The notes: generated from the letters alone by a model not told the origin. DNA of 64,000 nt from Streptomyces sp. Root1304 (GCF_001426405.1 NZ_LMEP01000005.1:252809-316808); one strand, 5' to 3'; shown: positions 8,461-17,122, numbered from the stretch's first letter. Numbers and translations: made by a program.

Positions 8461-8925
8461 GTGAAGGACTTCGAACTGCTGGACCTCTCCCTGTACACCG
8501 AGGAACACGGCCGCCTGAAGATCCCGCTCCCGGACCCCACCAGCTCCGGGGGGCCCGGGGCCGCGGAACCCGTCGTACTGCCGGAGGGCGCGGTGCTCAG
8601 CGTCGGCCTCGTGTTCCGGCTCGGCAGGGAGATCGACGGCGTGACCTTCGAGGACACGCACGTCCGGGACGGGAAGGTGGTCGCGGCCCGGACGACGGTC
8701 CTCGGCGGCTTCCGCGCCGGAGGCCCGTACGAGATCAGGCTGCCCCCGGAACGGCTTCCGGTGGGCCGGGCCCACTGCGGCGTCCACGAGATGACCGGCC
8801 GTTTCACCGACGCCGAGGGCCATGAGCTGGCCGTGGAGCACCACCGCCTGCGCATCGTGCACCAGCCGGCCGCGCACAAGCGCTGGGCCCCGGAACCGGC
8901 CCCGGCCCCGTCCGCGCCCCTGTGA
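8461..8925 (+). CDS. RhoGDI-like immunoglobulin-fold protein
   Basis: A 154-residue soluble protein starting at GTG 8461. From about residue 38 onward it follows the pattern of the isoprenyl-binding C-terminal domain of eukaryotic Rho GDP-dissociation inhibitors. The order is: a Leu-x-Glu-Gly turn; Phe-Arg then Arg-Glu-Ile; a His and basic strand; a Gly-Gly-Phe / Pro-Tyr-Glu strand pair; and a conserved-looking GRFTDAEG segment near 115-122 where RhoGDI has SRFTDDD. There is no signal peptide. A CsbD gene follows 21 bases downstream and is probably co-transcribed. Bacterial relatives have no known ligand; binding of a prenyl lipid is inference from fold similarity. Confidence 0.65.
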   Translation: MKDFELLDLSLYTEEHGRLKIPLPDPTSSGGPGAAEPVVLPEGAVLSVGLVFRLGREIDGVTFEDTHVRDGKVVAARTTVLGGFRAGGPYEIRLPPERLPVGRAHCGVHEMTGRFTDAEGHELAVEHHRLRIVHQPAAHKRWAPEPAPAPSAPL

Positions 8926-8946
8926 CCAGACGAGAGGAACCCGATC

Positions 8947-9135
8947 ATGCGCAAGAGCTCGGTACAGAAGGGCAAGGGGAAGGCGAAGGAGACCGTCGGC
9001 AAGGTGATCGGCGACACGCGGATGGAGCGGGAGGGCAAGGCCGACCAGCTGGCGGGCAGGGCGCGCGAGGCGATGGAGAAGGTGCACGAGAGCGCGCTGA
9101 AGGCCCGCGACGAACTCAGGCGGCGGACCTCCTAG
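8947..9135 (+). CDS. CsbD-family stress protein
   Basis: A 62-residue, very Lys/Glu/Arg-rich protein with the family's GKAKETVGK and GKADQLAG repeats. CsbD proteins are small general-stress proteins with an elongated helical structure and unknown biochemical role. The start at 8947 follows AGAGGAA. It sits 21 bases after the RhoGDI-like gene and 55 bases before a strong terminator, so the two genes form a likely stress bicistron. Confidence 0.85.
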   Translation: MRKSSVQKGKGKAKETVGKVIGDTRMEREGKADQLAGRAREAMEKVHESALKARDELRRRTS

Positions 9136-9190
9136 CGGACTCCTCGCGAGCAAGCCCCGCCGGTCGCGGCACGTGACCACGGACTCACGC

Positions 9191-9223
9191 CCGGGCGCGC
9201 GGCCTGTCGGGCCGCGCGCCCGG
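9191..9223. terminator. Strong bidirectional hairpin terminator
   Basis: A perfect 13-base stem (CCGGGCGCGCGGC and its complement) with a 7-base loop, placed between the converging CsbD and SPFH-like genes. Confidence 0.8.
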
Positions 9224-9233
9224 CCCCGTCACC

Positions 9234-10397
9234 TCACGTCCGGTCGCCCTGACCTGTCCCCTCGCCCGTCCCCGCGCTCTCCCCCTCCGGCCCCGCCGTC
9301 GCCGGCCCCGGGCCGCGGCGCTCGGACTCGCGCTCCCAGTAGAGGGCGCGCTTGGGCCGCTGGGGTTCCGTCAGTTCGGGCAGCGGATGGGAGGCCACCC
9401 TACGGGCGCCCGACCTCAGGAACTCCACGACCACCATGGCCTGTTCGCCCAGCTCCCAGCGTTCGAGGAGTCCGCCGTCGATCAGCCGGGTCATGAGTTC
9501 CATGCCGTCCTGGCGTTCCTCGCGCCGCTCGCCGTGGAACATCTTCCGGATCTCCTGGATGTCCTTCGGGTTGCGGGCCATCATCTGGGCCATGACCGCG
9601 TCGTCGCCCTTCTCCACGGCGCGCTGGAAGCTCTCGGCCCAGCGCTCGATGAGGAGGCGCTGGTTGTCGTCCTGGATCTCCCGCAGCCGCTGGCGGAACC
9701 TCTCCACGTCCGTCTGGTTGAGGACCTCGCCGACCCGTGTGCCGTGTTCCCGGATCAGCCGGTCGGCCTGGATGGTCACGAACACGTCCAGTTCGAGGCC
9801 GAAGGACGCGCCGAACGCATGGCCGTCCAGGGCCGCGTTGACGGCGTCGCGCACCTCCTCGGCGTAATGGATCGAGTACGCGCGGGAGACGTCGCGCAGC
9901 CGCTGCACCAGCTCGGGCACGAGGAGTTCACCGACGTCGGTGACCTGGCTGCGGGCGACCTCGAAGGGGTCGGCGACCCGCCACCGCACGGCGACCTCGG
10001 CCGGGAAGGACCGCCCGCTCTCCGCCGCGGGCAGCTGGGCCTGGAACGAGACGGTGTGCCAGCCCAGCTGGAGTTCGAAGGCGGTGTAGGGGCGCGTGAG
10101 CCATCGCAGCAGGAAGCTCTCGTCACCCTCCGGGCCCACCGACCGGGGCGGACGGCTCCGGTAGTAGAGCACCGCCACGCACTGGGCACTGCGGTGCCGG
10201 TACGGCCAGGACGGACGGTACTCGCGGAGGAAGGGGCCGGGGAGGGCCTGCGCGGAGGTCGGGAACTCGGCCACGGTACGGGGGTCCGGCGCCGGGAGCC
10301 GGTGCGACACGACGGCCACCCCGGGCCGCGCCTGAGGTCCCGGCGGGACGAACGGGCCCGGCGGGCGCACGTGCAAGGGGTTGTTCACGGTCATCAC
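9234..10397 (-). CDS. SPFH/band-7-like domain protein
   Basis: A 387-residue protein with a Pro-rich N-terminus. A core at about 105-245 has alternating strands and the VRWRVADPFEVARSQVTD run, which resembles the SPFH (stomatin/prohibitin) fold. A helical, Arg/Glu-rich region follows (about 245-320) and then a charged tail. No transmembrane segment is clear, unusual for SPFH proteins, so it may be soluble or peripheral. Start: GTG 10397 and ATG 10394 are adjacent and share one ribosome site. It is 9 bases downstream of the P-loop gene and is the last of a three-gene unit. SPFH proteins commonly act as oligomeric scaffolds. Confidence 0.6.
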   Translation of the reverse strand: MMTVNNPLHVRPPGPFVPPGPQARPGVAVVSHRLPAPDPRTVAEFPTSAQALPGPFLREYRPSWPYRHRSAQCVAVLYYRSRPPRSVGPEGDESFLLRWLTRPYTAFELQLGWHTVSFQAQLPAAESGRSFPAEVAVRWRVADPFEVARSQVTDVGELLVPELVQRLRDVSRAYSIHYAEEVRDAVNAALDGHAFGASFGLELDVFVTIQADRLIREHGTRVGEVLNQTDVERFRQRLREIQDDNQRLLIERWAESFQRAVEKGDDAVMAQMMARNPKDIQEIRKMFHGERREERQDGMELMTRLIDGGLLERWELGEQAMVVVEFLRSGARRVASHPLPELTEPQRPKRALYWERESERRGPGPATAGPEGESAGTGEGTGQGDRT

Positions 10398-10406
10398 TCC
10401 GTCTTC

Positions 10407-12737
10407 TCAGCTCGTGGTGCCGGTCGTGCCCGGCGGGATGATCGCGGTCCGCGGGACGGCCCCGTACAGACGCCGCACGGTGGCCTCGCTCAGGGTCTCG
10501 TCGGGGTCGCGCTCCATGCGCCGCACGACGTGCCGCAGCCGGTCGCCGTCCTCCGGATCGCTCACCAGGTGCGGGAGGAAGTCGCAGAGGACGTCGAGGA
10601 GTCCGGGTTCGTCGTCGGCGTGCCGGATCCAGTGCCCGAGGGACAGTTCCACCTCTCCGCGCCACCGGGCGGTGTCGAGGCCCGTCCACACCAGGTCCGC
10701 GAGCATGGGGGTGAACTCCGGGCGGGCGGTGAGCAGTCCCGCCATCACGGGCCACCTCGCGTGTTCGTCGAGCCAGGGGTTGTCCTCCAGGCCCCACAGC
10801 GCGGACGGCCGCTGCCAGAGGAGCCGGTCCAGGGCGAACAGCGCCAGGTCGTTCCGGATCCTGCGGCCGTCGCCCAGCCAGGTGCCCAGCCGCTTCAGTA
10901 CGGTCGCGCCGTGGGAGCCGACGGCCAGCCGCGCCACGCTGTACGAGGCGTACGTCAGGAGGTCCTCGTCACGGCCGGCCAGCAGGCCGAGCTCGTCGAG
11001 CGTGGCGGAGGGGGAGCGTTCGACGGTGCCGTAGCCGTGCACCAGGGCCGCCGTGGCCCGCAGGCCGGCGTCGTTCTCGTCGCGGGCCCACCCCCACACC
11101 GCGTCGCGCACGATCGGGCGGACCGCCTCGTCGAGGGAGGCGGCGTGGGCGAGCGCGGTCGCCGCGGCCATGTGCTGCTCGGGAGAGTCCGAGGTCGCCA
11201 TCGGCAGCACCACCTCGTGGAGCAGGTACACCAGGTCACGGGTGCACAGCGCGCCGACGGTGAGGCCGGCGGGCACCCAGGCGGCGGGCCGGGGATCGTC
11301 GCAGAGCGTCCGCAGCCAGCGGGCGACGGGGCCGCGCACGTCCGGGTAGCCGTCCCAGGCGTGGGAGAGCACCGCCCAGGGCAGGGACCTGCCCTGGAGG
11401 CGCACCTTGCGCACGCCCAGGGGCCGGTTGCCGAACAGCGCGTCGGCGCTGAAGAGTTCGGACCGCGCGGCGGCCAGCCGGGCGTCCTGGTGGTCGTGGA
11501 AGAGCGCGCGGCCCGGGTCCTTCCCCGGGTCCATGGTCACCGCGAACTCCCAGGCCAGCTGCTCGGCGGCCTCCGCCGCCAGGCTGTAGGCCGATCCGCT
11601 GTACACCGCCATCGTCGTACGGAAGGCGGCCAGCCGGGTCGCCGCGGTCACGGCCGCGCGGTTGCGGGCGGGCACCCGGCCCGGCGCGGCGAACCAGGAC
11701 TCCGCCTGCCGTACGGCGAAGGTCCGCAGTTCGCCCAGCAGTTCGGCCTCGGCCAGCTTGTCGTCGAGGTGGTCGACGAGCAGCCGCGCCAGCGTCTCGA
11801 CCTCGTGCGGACGTAATCGGTCGAGCCCGAGCGCGGCCACCACGTCGTCCCGGGCGGCCAGCTCCAGGGCCCGGTCGAGGCGTTCGTCCTCGCCGTGCCC
11901 CAGCAGGGCCACCAGGTGCTTGCGCAGCATGCCCTCGGCCGACGGGGCCCGGAACAGGGTGCCGTACCTGCCGCGCAGCAGCTCGTCGGCGAAGCCGCCG
12001 GCCTCGACCACGAGGATCGCGTACGCCCCGCGCCGTTCCAGGAGCGATCCGAGCCGGTCCAGGTGCAGTTCGGCGGGCGGTTCGGCGAGCCGGGGGCCGC
12101 CGTTCCGTTCCTCGTCCGCCGGGCGCCGCTCGGGCAGGAACGTGCCGTCCCCGGTGATCTCCACCAGGTAGCCGTGCTCCGCCCTGAGGTCCGCCTCGTC
12201 GACGCGGTGCAGTTCGGTGCGCGGGTCGAGCCGCTCGATGCGGCCGCGCGTGACCTCGTCGAGCAGGGACAGTGCGGTGTACGTGCGCCCGCTGCCGGGG
12301 TCGCCGCACAGGGCGACGAGGCGCTGTCGCTCCAGCCCCTCCCGCATCGACGCGTAGCCGGGAGGCTCCTCGAACACCCTTCTCAGCCGCCGGAGTTCGT
12401 CACGGGGCACGGAGCCGGTGACCAGGCTGGCGGCCGCGGGACGCCCCCCGTGGTAGTGGTGGTGGTCGCCCACGTGCACATCACCCCGGGTGCCGTCGAC
12501 GACGGCGTTCCGCCCGTGCACGTCGAAGAAGTGGGCCCGGGCCTGCCGTGCGGCGTCGTAGCCGCCGTCGGCGAGCCTGTTGCCCAACGGGCCGCTGCGG
12601 GCCGCGCCGTAGTCGCGTCCGTCCCCACCGCCCGCACCGCCCGCGCCGCCTCCGGCGCCGTTGCCTCCCGGGGCCGCCCCGCCGCCCGGAGTTCCGCCGC
12701 CCGCTCCCCCGGCCCCGCCGTCGTCCCCGTCACTCAT
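10407..12737 (-). CDS. P-loop ATPase-like protein with Gly-rich N-terminus and TTA codon
   Basis: A 776-residue protein. Residues 1-60 are mostly glycine. A motif at 77-90 (N-A-V-V-D-G ... G-D-V-H) matches one at the C-terminus of the neighbouring cyclase-like protein. A P-loop at 145-152 reads GDPGSGRT, with Arg in place of the usual Lys. An ILVVEAGG strand near residue 240 could be a worn Walker B. The C-terminal half is helical and looks like HEAT-type repeats. Leu308 is encoded by TTA (11814-11816), so translation should depend on the bldA tRNA. The ATG at 12737 overlaps the upstream gene by 8 bases. The STAND/NLR-like architecture suggests a signalling or defence switch; the function is unproven. 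Confidence 0.65.
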   Translation of the reverse strand: MSDGDDGGAGGAGGGTPGGGAAPGGNGAGGGAGGAGGGDGRDYGAARSGPLGNRLADGGYDAARQARAHFFDVHGRNAVVDGTRGDVHVGDHHHYHGGRPAAASLVTGSVPRDELRRLRRVFEEPPGYASMREGLERQRLVALCGDPGSGRTYTALSLLDEVTRGRIERLDPRTELHRVDEADLRAEHGYLVEITGDGTFLPERRPADEERNGGPRLAEPPAELHLDRLGSLLERRGAYAILVVEAGGFADELLRGRYGTLFRAPSAEGMLRKHLVALLGHGEDERLDRALELAARDDVVAALGLDRLRPHEVETLARLLVDHLDDKLAEAELLGELRTFAVRQAESWFAAPGRVPARNRAAVTAATRLAAFRTTMAVYSGSAYSLAAEAAEQLAWEFAVTMDPGKDPGRALFHDHQDARLAAARSELFSADALFGNRPLGVRKVRLQGRSLPWAVLSHAWDGYPDVRGPVARWLRTLCDDPRPAAWVPAGLTVGALCTRDLVYLLHEVVLPMATSDSPEQHMAAATALAHAASLDEAVRPIVRDAVWGWARDENDAGLRATAALVHGYGTVERSPSATLDELGLLAGRDEDLLTYASYSVARLAVGSHGATVLKRLGTWLGDGRRIRNDLALFALDRLLWQRPSALWGLEDNPWLDEHARWPVMAGLLTARPEFTPMLADLVWTGLDTARWRGEVELSLGHWIRHADDEPGLLDVLCDFLPHLVSDPEDGDRLRHVVRRMERDPDETLSEATVRRLYGAVPRTAIIPPGTTGTTS

Positions 12738-13581
12738 CGGTACCGCCCTCTCTCCCCACGTGGGTCACTCCGGTGATGTCTCCGTGCACCTCGGCGCCGT
12801 CGACGATCTGGTTGGGCCCGTGCACGGTGATCGTGTACTTCGAGGGCGGCGGCGCCCCGGGCGGCGCCTCTTCCCGGGATCGCCCGGCCGGGGTCGCGCC
12901 CACGGAAGCGGGCGGAGCCGAGGCAGGGGGCGGGGCCGCGGCAGGCGTCGGGGACGGGACCGGGGCCTCGGCCCGGGTGGCGGGCTCCGGCAGCGGTGGC
13001 CTGCTCCTCCGGGGCACGTGGAACCAGGCCGTCTCGTCGGTCTCCTTGAAGCGCACGGGATGCGACGCGTAGCTCTCCTGCTCGACGAACCGGCCGCCCT
13101 CGACGACGACGGTGCGGTACAGCACGTCCGAGACGACGAGCACCAGCCCGACCGACGCGTCCGCGTCCAGCACCCCCCGGGCCGGCTCGCTGTCGCACAG
13201 CCTGCAGGTCAGGTCCACGGCGCGGCCCACCAGTCCCCGGCCGTCGTGGGCGACGGGCCCGCTGTGCAGGGCGATCCGCAGCCGCAGAGGTTCCGCCCGC
13301 CCCCGGTTGTGCGCGCGCAGTCCCTGATGGATCTCTTCGAGCCACACGCCGACGACGGTGACCGGCGGGACTGCCGGGTCGAGCGCGGCCAGCACCCCGT
13401 CGCCGCGGTCCTCCAGGTGCACCTGCGCGACCGGGACGCCGATCGCGTCGAAGGCCGTCTCCAGGATCTCGTACATCGCACGCCGCGCGCCGATCTTGGC
13501 CTGCTGGTCCAGCCGCCCCGAGCCCCTGATGTCGACGCTCACCACCAGCCGGTGCACGGCAGCCTGGTGCCTGTTGCCCAC
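12730..13581 (-). CDS. Nucleotidyl-cyclase-homology protein with C-terminal shared motif
   Basis: A 283-residue protein. Residues 10-185 resemble a class III adenylate/guanylate cyclase domain: Asp17 in SVDIRGS and Asp61 in DRGDG sit where the two metal-binding aspartates lie, and the RIALHSGPV and VGRAVDLTCRL strands follow in family order. A Pro/Ala linker (about 190-245) leads to a C-terminal motif at 257-267 (N-Q-I-V-D-G ... H-G-D) like that of the next protein. It starts at GTG 13581 with a GGGGGGCGGA site. It heads the three-gene unit and could be a cyclic-nucleotide-making or nucleotide-sensing effector paired with the P-loop protein; activity is not shown. Confidence 0.6.
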   Translation of the reverse strand: MGNRHQAAVHRLVVSVDIRGSGRLDQQAKIGARRAMYEILETAFDAIGVPVAQVHLEDRGDGVLAALDPAVPPVTVVGVWLEEIHQGLRAHNRGRAEPLRLRIALHSGPVAHDGRGLVGRAVDLTCRLCDSEPARGVLDADASVGLVLVVSDVLYRTVVVEGGRFVEQESYASHPVRFKETDETAWFHVPRRSRPPLPEPATRAEAPVPSPTPAAAPPPASAPPASVGATPAGRSREEAPPGAPPPSKYTITVHGPNQIVDGAEVHGDITGVTHVGREGGTDE

Positions 13582-13730
13582 TCCGCCCCCCTGTCACGAC
13601 GTACCGACACGTCCAGGATCGCGACGCGCCGGCCCGATGTATGTAGCGGTTTACACACCCGGCCACGCCCCGGACGTACGCCCGGGGCCCACCGGCACCG
13701 GCCCAAGAGATCAGGTACGGCGTGTCCACG

Positions 13731-14906
13731 TCAACGGTAGGGAGTGCGCGCCTGCTCCCGTACCGCCCGGGGCGAGAGGCCGAACTCGGCCCGGAACACC
13801 CGGCTGAAGTGGCTGGCCTCGCCGAATCCCCAGCGCGCGGCCAGCACGTACGCGGGCAGGTGGGCGAGGTCCGGATCGACGAGGTCACGCCGGATCCGTT
13901 CGAGCCGCCGCTGCCGTACGTGGTCCCCGACGGTGACGCCCGACTCCCGGAACAGCGCGTGCAGGTGCCGTACCGAGATGTGGTGCGCCGCCGCGACCGC
14001 GCCCGGCGACAGGTCCTCGGCGAGCCGGTCGTCGATGTACCCGAGGATCCGCTCCAGCGTCCTGGCCGCTCCGCCCTGCCCGGCCGTCGCGGTCCCGGCG
14101 GCGGCGGTCTCGCGCAGCAGGGTGCGCAGGATCCCCGAGACGTGCTCGCCCATCTCGCGGCTCGCCAGCGGGCCGAACCCCCGGTCTCGGGAGGCGAGCT
14201 CCCCGAGCACCGCGGCCAGGACCCGGCCGCTCGGCGACCGGGGCAGTTCGGCGTTGGCGGTGAGGGCGCGGGGGGCCGGGCCGTCGGCGGCGTTCAGCAG
14301 TCCGGCCGTGCCCGGGTCGAGCGAGAGCACGAAGTACCGGTGGGCGGCGTCGAGGTCCAGTTGGAACGGGCGCGCGCCGGTGTAGAGGACGAACTCGCCC
14401 GGTGCCAGGTCCGCCCGTCGTCCGTCCTGTTCGAGCGCCCCGCTCCCCGACACGAGGAAGCCGAGCAGGTGGCCGGACCGGGGGGCGGCCGGGGAGGGCC
14501 GGGGCAGGACCCGGACGCGCTCCTCGCCGCTGATGTGGCAGCCGCTCAACGCGCCGAAGCTGCAGGGGCGCAGCTCGGCCGTGTAGCCCTCCCGGCTTCC
14601 GCCCCCGCCTCCACTCCCGATCCCGTGCCCGACCCCGTGCCCACCTTCCCGGTCACCGCCGACACCGCCGGCACCACCGACCCGGCCGAATCCCCCGGAT
14701 CCCCCGAATCCGCCCGAACCGCCGACACCGGCAGCCCCGGCGAATCCGGCCATCCCGGCGGCCCCGGGGACCCCGAGGAGCGAGTCGCTCCCGTCCTGGT
14801 CCCCCGCCCGGACCAGAACCGTGTCGAAGGCGCCCGCCCGGTCCTCCGACGCGGTGTCCAGGTACCCGAATACCAGGGTCCCGTCGTCCCGTCGTTCCAG
14901 CGGCAT
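13731..14906 (-). CDS. AraC-family transcriptional regulator
   Basis: A 391-residue regulator. After a short N-terminal strand comes a Gly-rich insert (about residues 48-105). A cupin-like sensor half follows (about 110-240, with HLLGFLVSG and APGEFVLYTG), then two AraC helix-turn-helix units at the C-terminus (about 285-391, with the typical RHLHALFRESG and WGFGEASHFSRVFRAEFG runs). The ATG at 14906 follows GGAGGAGG. It is divergent from the ABC importer/amidase/amine oxidase operon and probably controls it in response to the imported substrate. The Gly-rich insert inside an otherwise ordinary regulator is odd and may be a flexible linker. Confidence 0.85.
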   Translation of the reverse strand: MPLERRDDGTLVFGYLDTASEDRAGAFDTVLVRAGDQDGSDSLLGVPGAAGMAGFAGAAGVGGSGGFGGSGGFGRVGGAGGVGGDREGGHGVGHGIGSGGGGGSREGYTAELRPCSFGALSGCHISGEERVRVLPRPSPAAPRSGHLLGFLVSGSGALEQDGRRADLAPGEFVLYTGARPFQLDLDAAHRYFVLSLDPGTAGLLNAADGPAPRALTANAELPRSPSGRVLAAVLGELASRDRGFGPLASREMGEHVSGILRTLLRETAAAGTATAGQGGAARTLERILGYIDDRLAEDLSPGAVAAAHHISVRHLHALFRESGVTVGDHVRQRRLERIRRDLVDPDLAHLPAYVLAARWGFGEASHFSRVFRAEFGLSPRAVREQARTPYR

Positions 14907-15044
14907 GCCGCATCCTCCTCCGCTCCGTGCCAGGTCCACGCGCTACGGGCACAGAAGTCTGCGCTGCCGGACCAGTGTCCGCCGCGGGATTGCCAGATGC
15001 TCGCAGAGTCCCCGCCGACCCCGGAAGCACAGAGGCGATAACAG

Positions 15045-15920
15045 GTGGATGTACTTCTGGCAATTCTCGGCCAGTTCGGCCTATATGGGCTGCTCACCGT
15101 CGGCATCGCGGTGATCTTCGCGGCGACCCGAGTCGTCAATCTGGCCCAGGGTGATCTCGCCATGGCCGGCGCCTACGTCGCCGCCACCGTCACCGCGGCC
15201 CCGTTCGGCGTGCGCACCCTGATCGCGCTCGCCGTCGGTGCCCCGCTGCTGCTGGTCATGGAGCGGCTGCTGCTGCGGGGGGCCGTCCTCGACGGCCTGT
15301 CGTCGATGCTCGTCACCTGGGGTCTGGGCATGGCCCTGCGCCAGGGCGCCGAGCTGCTGTTCACCGGCACGTCGCGGACGGTCGCCGTGCCCGTGGAGGG
15401 CACCGTCTCCGTCCTGGGCACCCCGTACCCCGCGTACCGGCTGGTCTGCGCGCTGACGGCGACCGCGGTCGTCTGTCTGGTACTCGTCCTGGCCCGCCGC
15501 ACGGGCTGGGGGTTGACCCTGCGGGCCGTCGCCGACAACCCGGACATGGCGGCGGTGCTCGGCACCGATCCGCGTCGGCTGCGGACCGCCGCGTTCACCG
15601 TCGGTGGTCTGCTCGCGGTCCTGGCGGGCGTCCTGTACAGCCCGGTCCTCGCCGTCAACCCCAGCATGGGTTTCGGTCTTCTCGTCCCCGTCTTCTTCGG
15701 CCTGCTGCTCAGTCGGCCGGGCGCGCTCGGCACCGCCGCCGGCGCCGCCCTGTTCGTCTCCGCGCTGTCGGTGCTGCTGCGCACCTGGCTCTCCGACACC
15801 CTCGCCGAAGCCCTGTTCTACGCCGTCGTCGTCGCGATCGCCGCCCTGCGCTCGCGTCCTTGGATCGGAAGGTTCTCCGCATGGTTCCGTCGTACTCCCG
15901 CGCCCGCCGCAGCGGCCTGA
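15045..15920 (+). CDS. Branched-chain/amide-type ABC transporter permease (LivH/UrtB type)
   Basis: A 291-residue inner-membrane permease with about eight hydrophobic segments and the family's early VVNLAQGDLAMAGAY motif (residues 31-45). It starts at GTG 15045. It overlaps the binding-protein gene by 40 bases, and the other subunits follow in order, giving a full HAAT-family importer (amino acids, urea or small amides). The operon also encodes an amidase and an amine oxidase, which suggests an amide or amine substrate rather than leucine. Confidence 0.88.
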   Translation: MDVLLAILGQFGLYGLLTVGIAVIFAATRVVNLAQGDLAMAGAYVAATVTAAPFGVRTLIALAVGAPLLLVMERLLLRGAVLDGLSSMLVTWGLGMALRQGAELLFTGTSRTVAVPVEGTVSVLGTPYPAYRLVCALTATAVVCLVLVLARRTGWGLTLRAVADNPDMAAVLGTDPRRLRTAAFTVGGLLAVLAGVLYSPVLAVNPSMGFGLLVPVFFGLLLSRPGALGTAAGAALFVSALSVLLRTWLSDTLAEALFYAVVVAIAALRSRPWIGRFSAWFRRTPAPAAAA

Positions 15921-17122
15921 TGCGCGCTCCCCGGGCGGCGGCGCTCGCCCTGACCGGTGCTCTCGTCCTCGTCCCCTCGCTCACCGGCTGCCAGGGGGCC
16001 GCCGTCTCCGACGACGCCCCGGCGGCGAACGGCCCGGTCCGCATCGGCGTGATCGTGCCGCTGACCGGCCCGGTCTCCCAGGTCGGCACGGCGCTCCGCG
16101 ACGGCCTGGAACTGGCCGTCAAGAAGGTGAACGCCGACGGCGGGATCGGCGGCCGCCCCGTCGAGTACGTCGTCGTCGATGACGCGGGCGACCCGGCCAA
16201 CTCCACCCAGCTCGCCCGCCGGCTGATCCGGCAGGACAAGGTGACGATGCTGTTCGGCACGATCACCGGTGACACGGCGGAGGCCGTGGGCCGGGTCGCC
16301 GACGAGGCCAAGGTGCCCTTCGGCACCGCGATCCTCGGCGACACCGAGCGCTGCTTCCCGTACCAATGGGGCTTCGGCGAGTCGACCCGGCAGATGCTGA
16401 CCCCGGCCGTGCCCGCGCTGATCGCGAAGTACGGCAAGAAGGTCGCGGTCGTCGGCTCCGACTACAACTACCCGCGCTTCTACGCGGGCATCGCGGAGAA
16501 GCTGGTGAAGGACGCGGGTGGCACGACCGTCGCCTCCGAGTTCAGCCCGCTCGGCCAGACCGACTGGCAGCCCGTGATCAAGCGGATCGGCTCGGCCGAC
16601 CCCGACCTCGTGCTCTCGATGGTCGTCGGCGCGGACGCCGTGACGTTCAGCAAGCAGGCGCAGCAGTTCGGCCTGCTCACCCCGGGCCTCGGCTACGAGG
16701 GCGCGCCGCTGGACGCCGACTTCTATCCGGCGCTCGCCCCGCTGGTCGAGGGCCGGACCCACACGGTCCGCTGGAGCGACGGTCTGGAGGACGCCGAGAG
16801 CCGCGCGTTCACGGCCTCCTACCGGTCCGCGTACAACTGGAAGGCGCCGATCCCCGAGGTCGCGGGCAACGCCTACTTCGGCGTCCGCTTCTTCCTGGGC
16901 GCGGCGGCGAAGGCCGGTACGACCGACCCGCAGGCCGTCAACAAGGCGATCGGTGAGTTCCGCTACGACAGCCCGCTGGGCAAGGGGACCCGGTTCCACC
17001 CGGCGAACCACGTCCTCCAGGCCGACATGCAGGAGGTCACCATCGGCAGCGGTGGCGCCTACAAGGTGACGAAGAACCACCCGATGGTCGCCGACGAGAC
17101 CCCGAAGAAGGGCTGCTCGTGA
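15881..17122 (+). CDS. ABC transporter substrate-binding lipoprotein (HAAT family)
   Basis: A 413-residue Leu/Ile/Val- or amide-binding type protein. Signal sequence with a lipobox LTGC, Cys37 being the lipidated residue, followed by mature VRIGVIVPLTGP, the standard first strand of this family. The ATG at 15881 has a GGAAGG site but lies inside the permease gene. An ATG at 15920 overlapping the permease stop (TGATG) would give a shorter, also credible signal peptide. Central motifs (GSDYNYPRF, near residue 193; EVAGNAYFGVRFF) resemble amide/urea receptors such as AmiC/UrtA more than LivK. It is anchored outside the membrane. Confidence 0.87.
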   Translation: MVPSYSRARRSGLMRAPRAAALALTGALVLVPSLTGCQGAAVSDDAPAANGPVRIGVIVPLTGPVSQVGTALRDGLELAVKKVNADGGIGGRPVEYVVVDDAGDPANSTQLARRLIRQDKVTMLFGTITGDTAEAVGRVADEAKVPFGTAILGDTERCFPYQWGFGESTRQMLTPAVPALIAKYGKKVAVVGSDYNYPRFYAGIAEKLVKDAGGTTVASEFSPLGQTDWQPVIKRIGSADPDLVLSMVVGADAVTFSKQAQQFGLLTPGLGYEGAPLDADFYPALAPLVEGRTHTVRWSDGLEDAESRAFTASYRSAYNWKAPIPEVAGNAYFGVRFFLGAAAKAGTTDPQAVNKAIGEFRYDSPLGKGTRFHPANHVLQADMQEVTIGSGGAYKVTKNHPMVADETPKKGCS

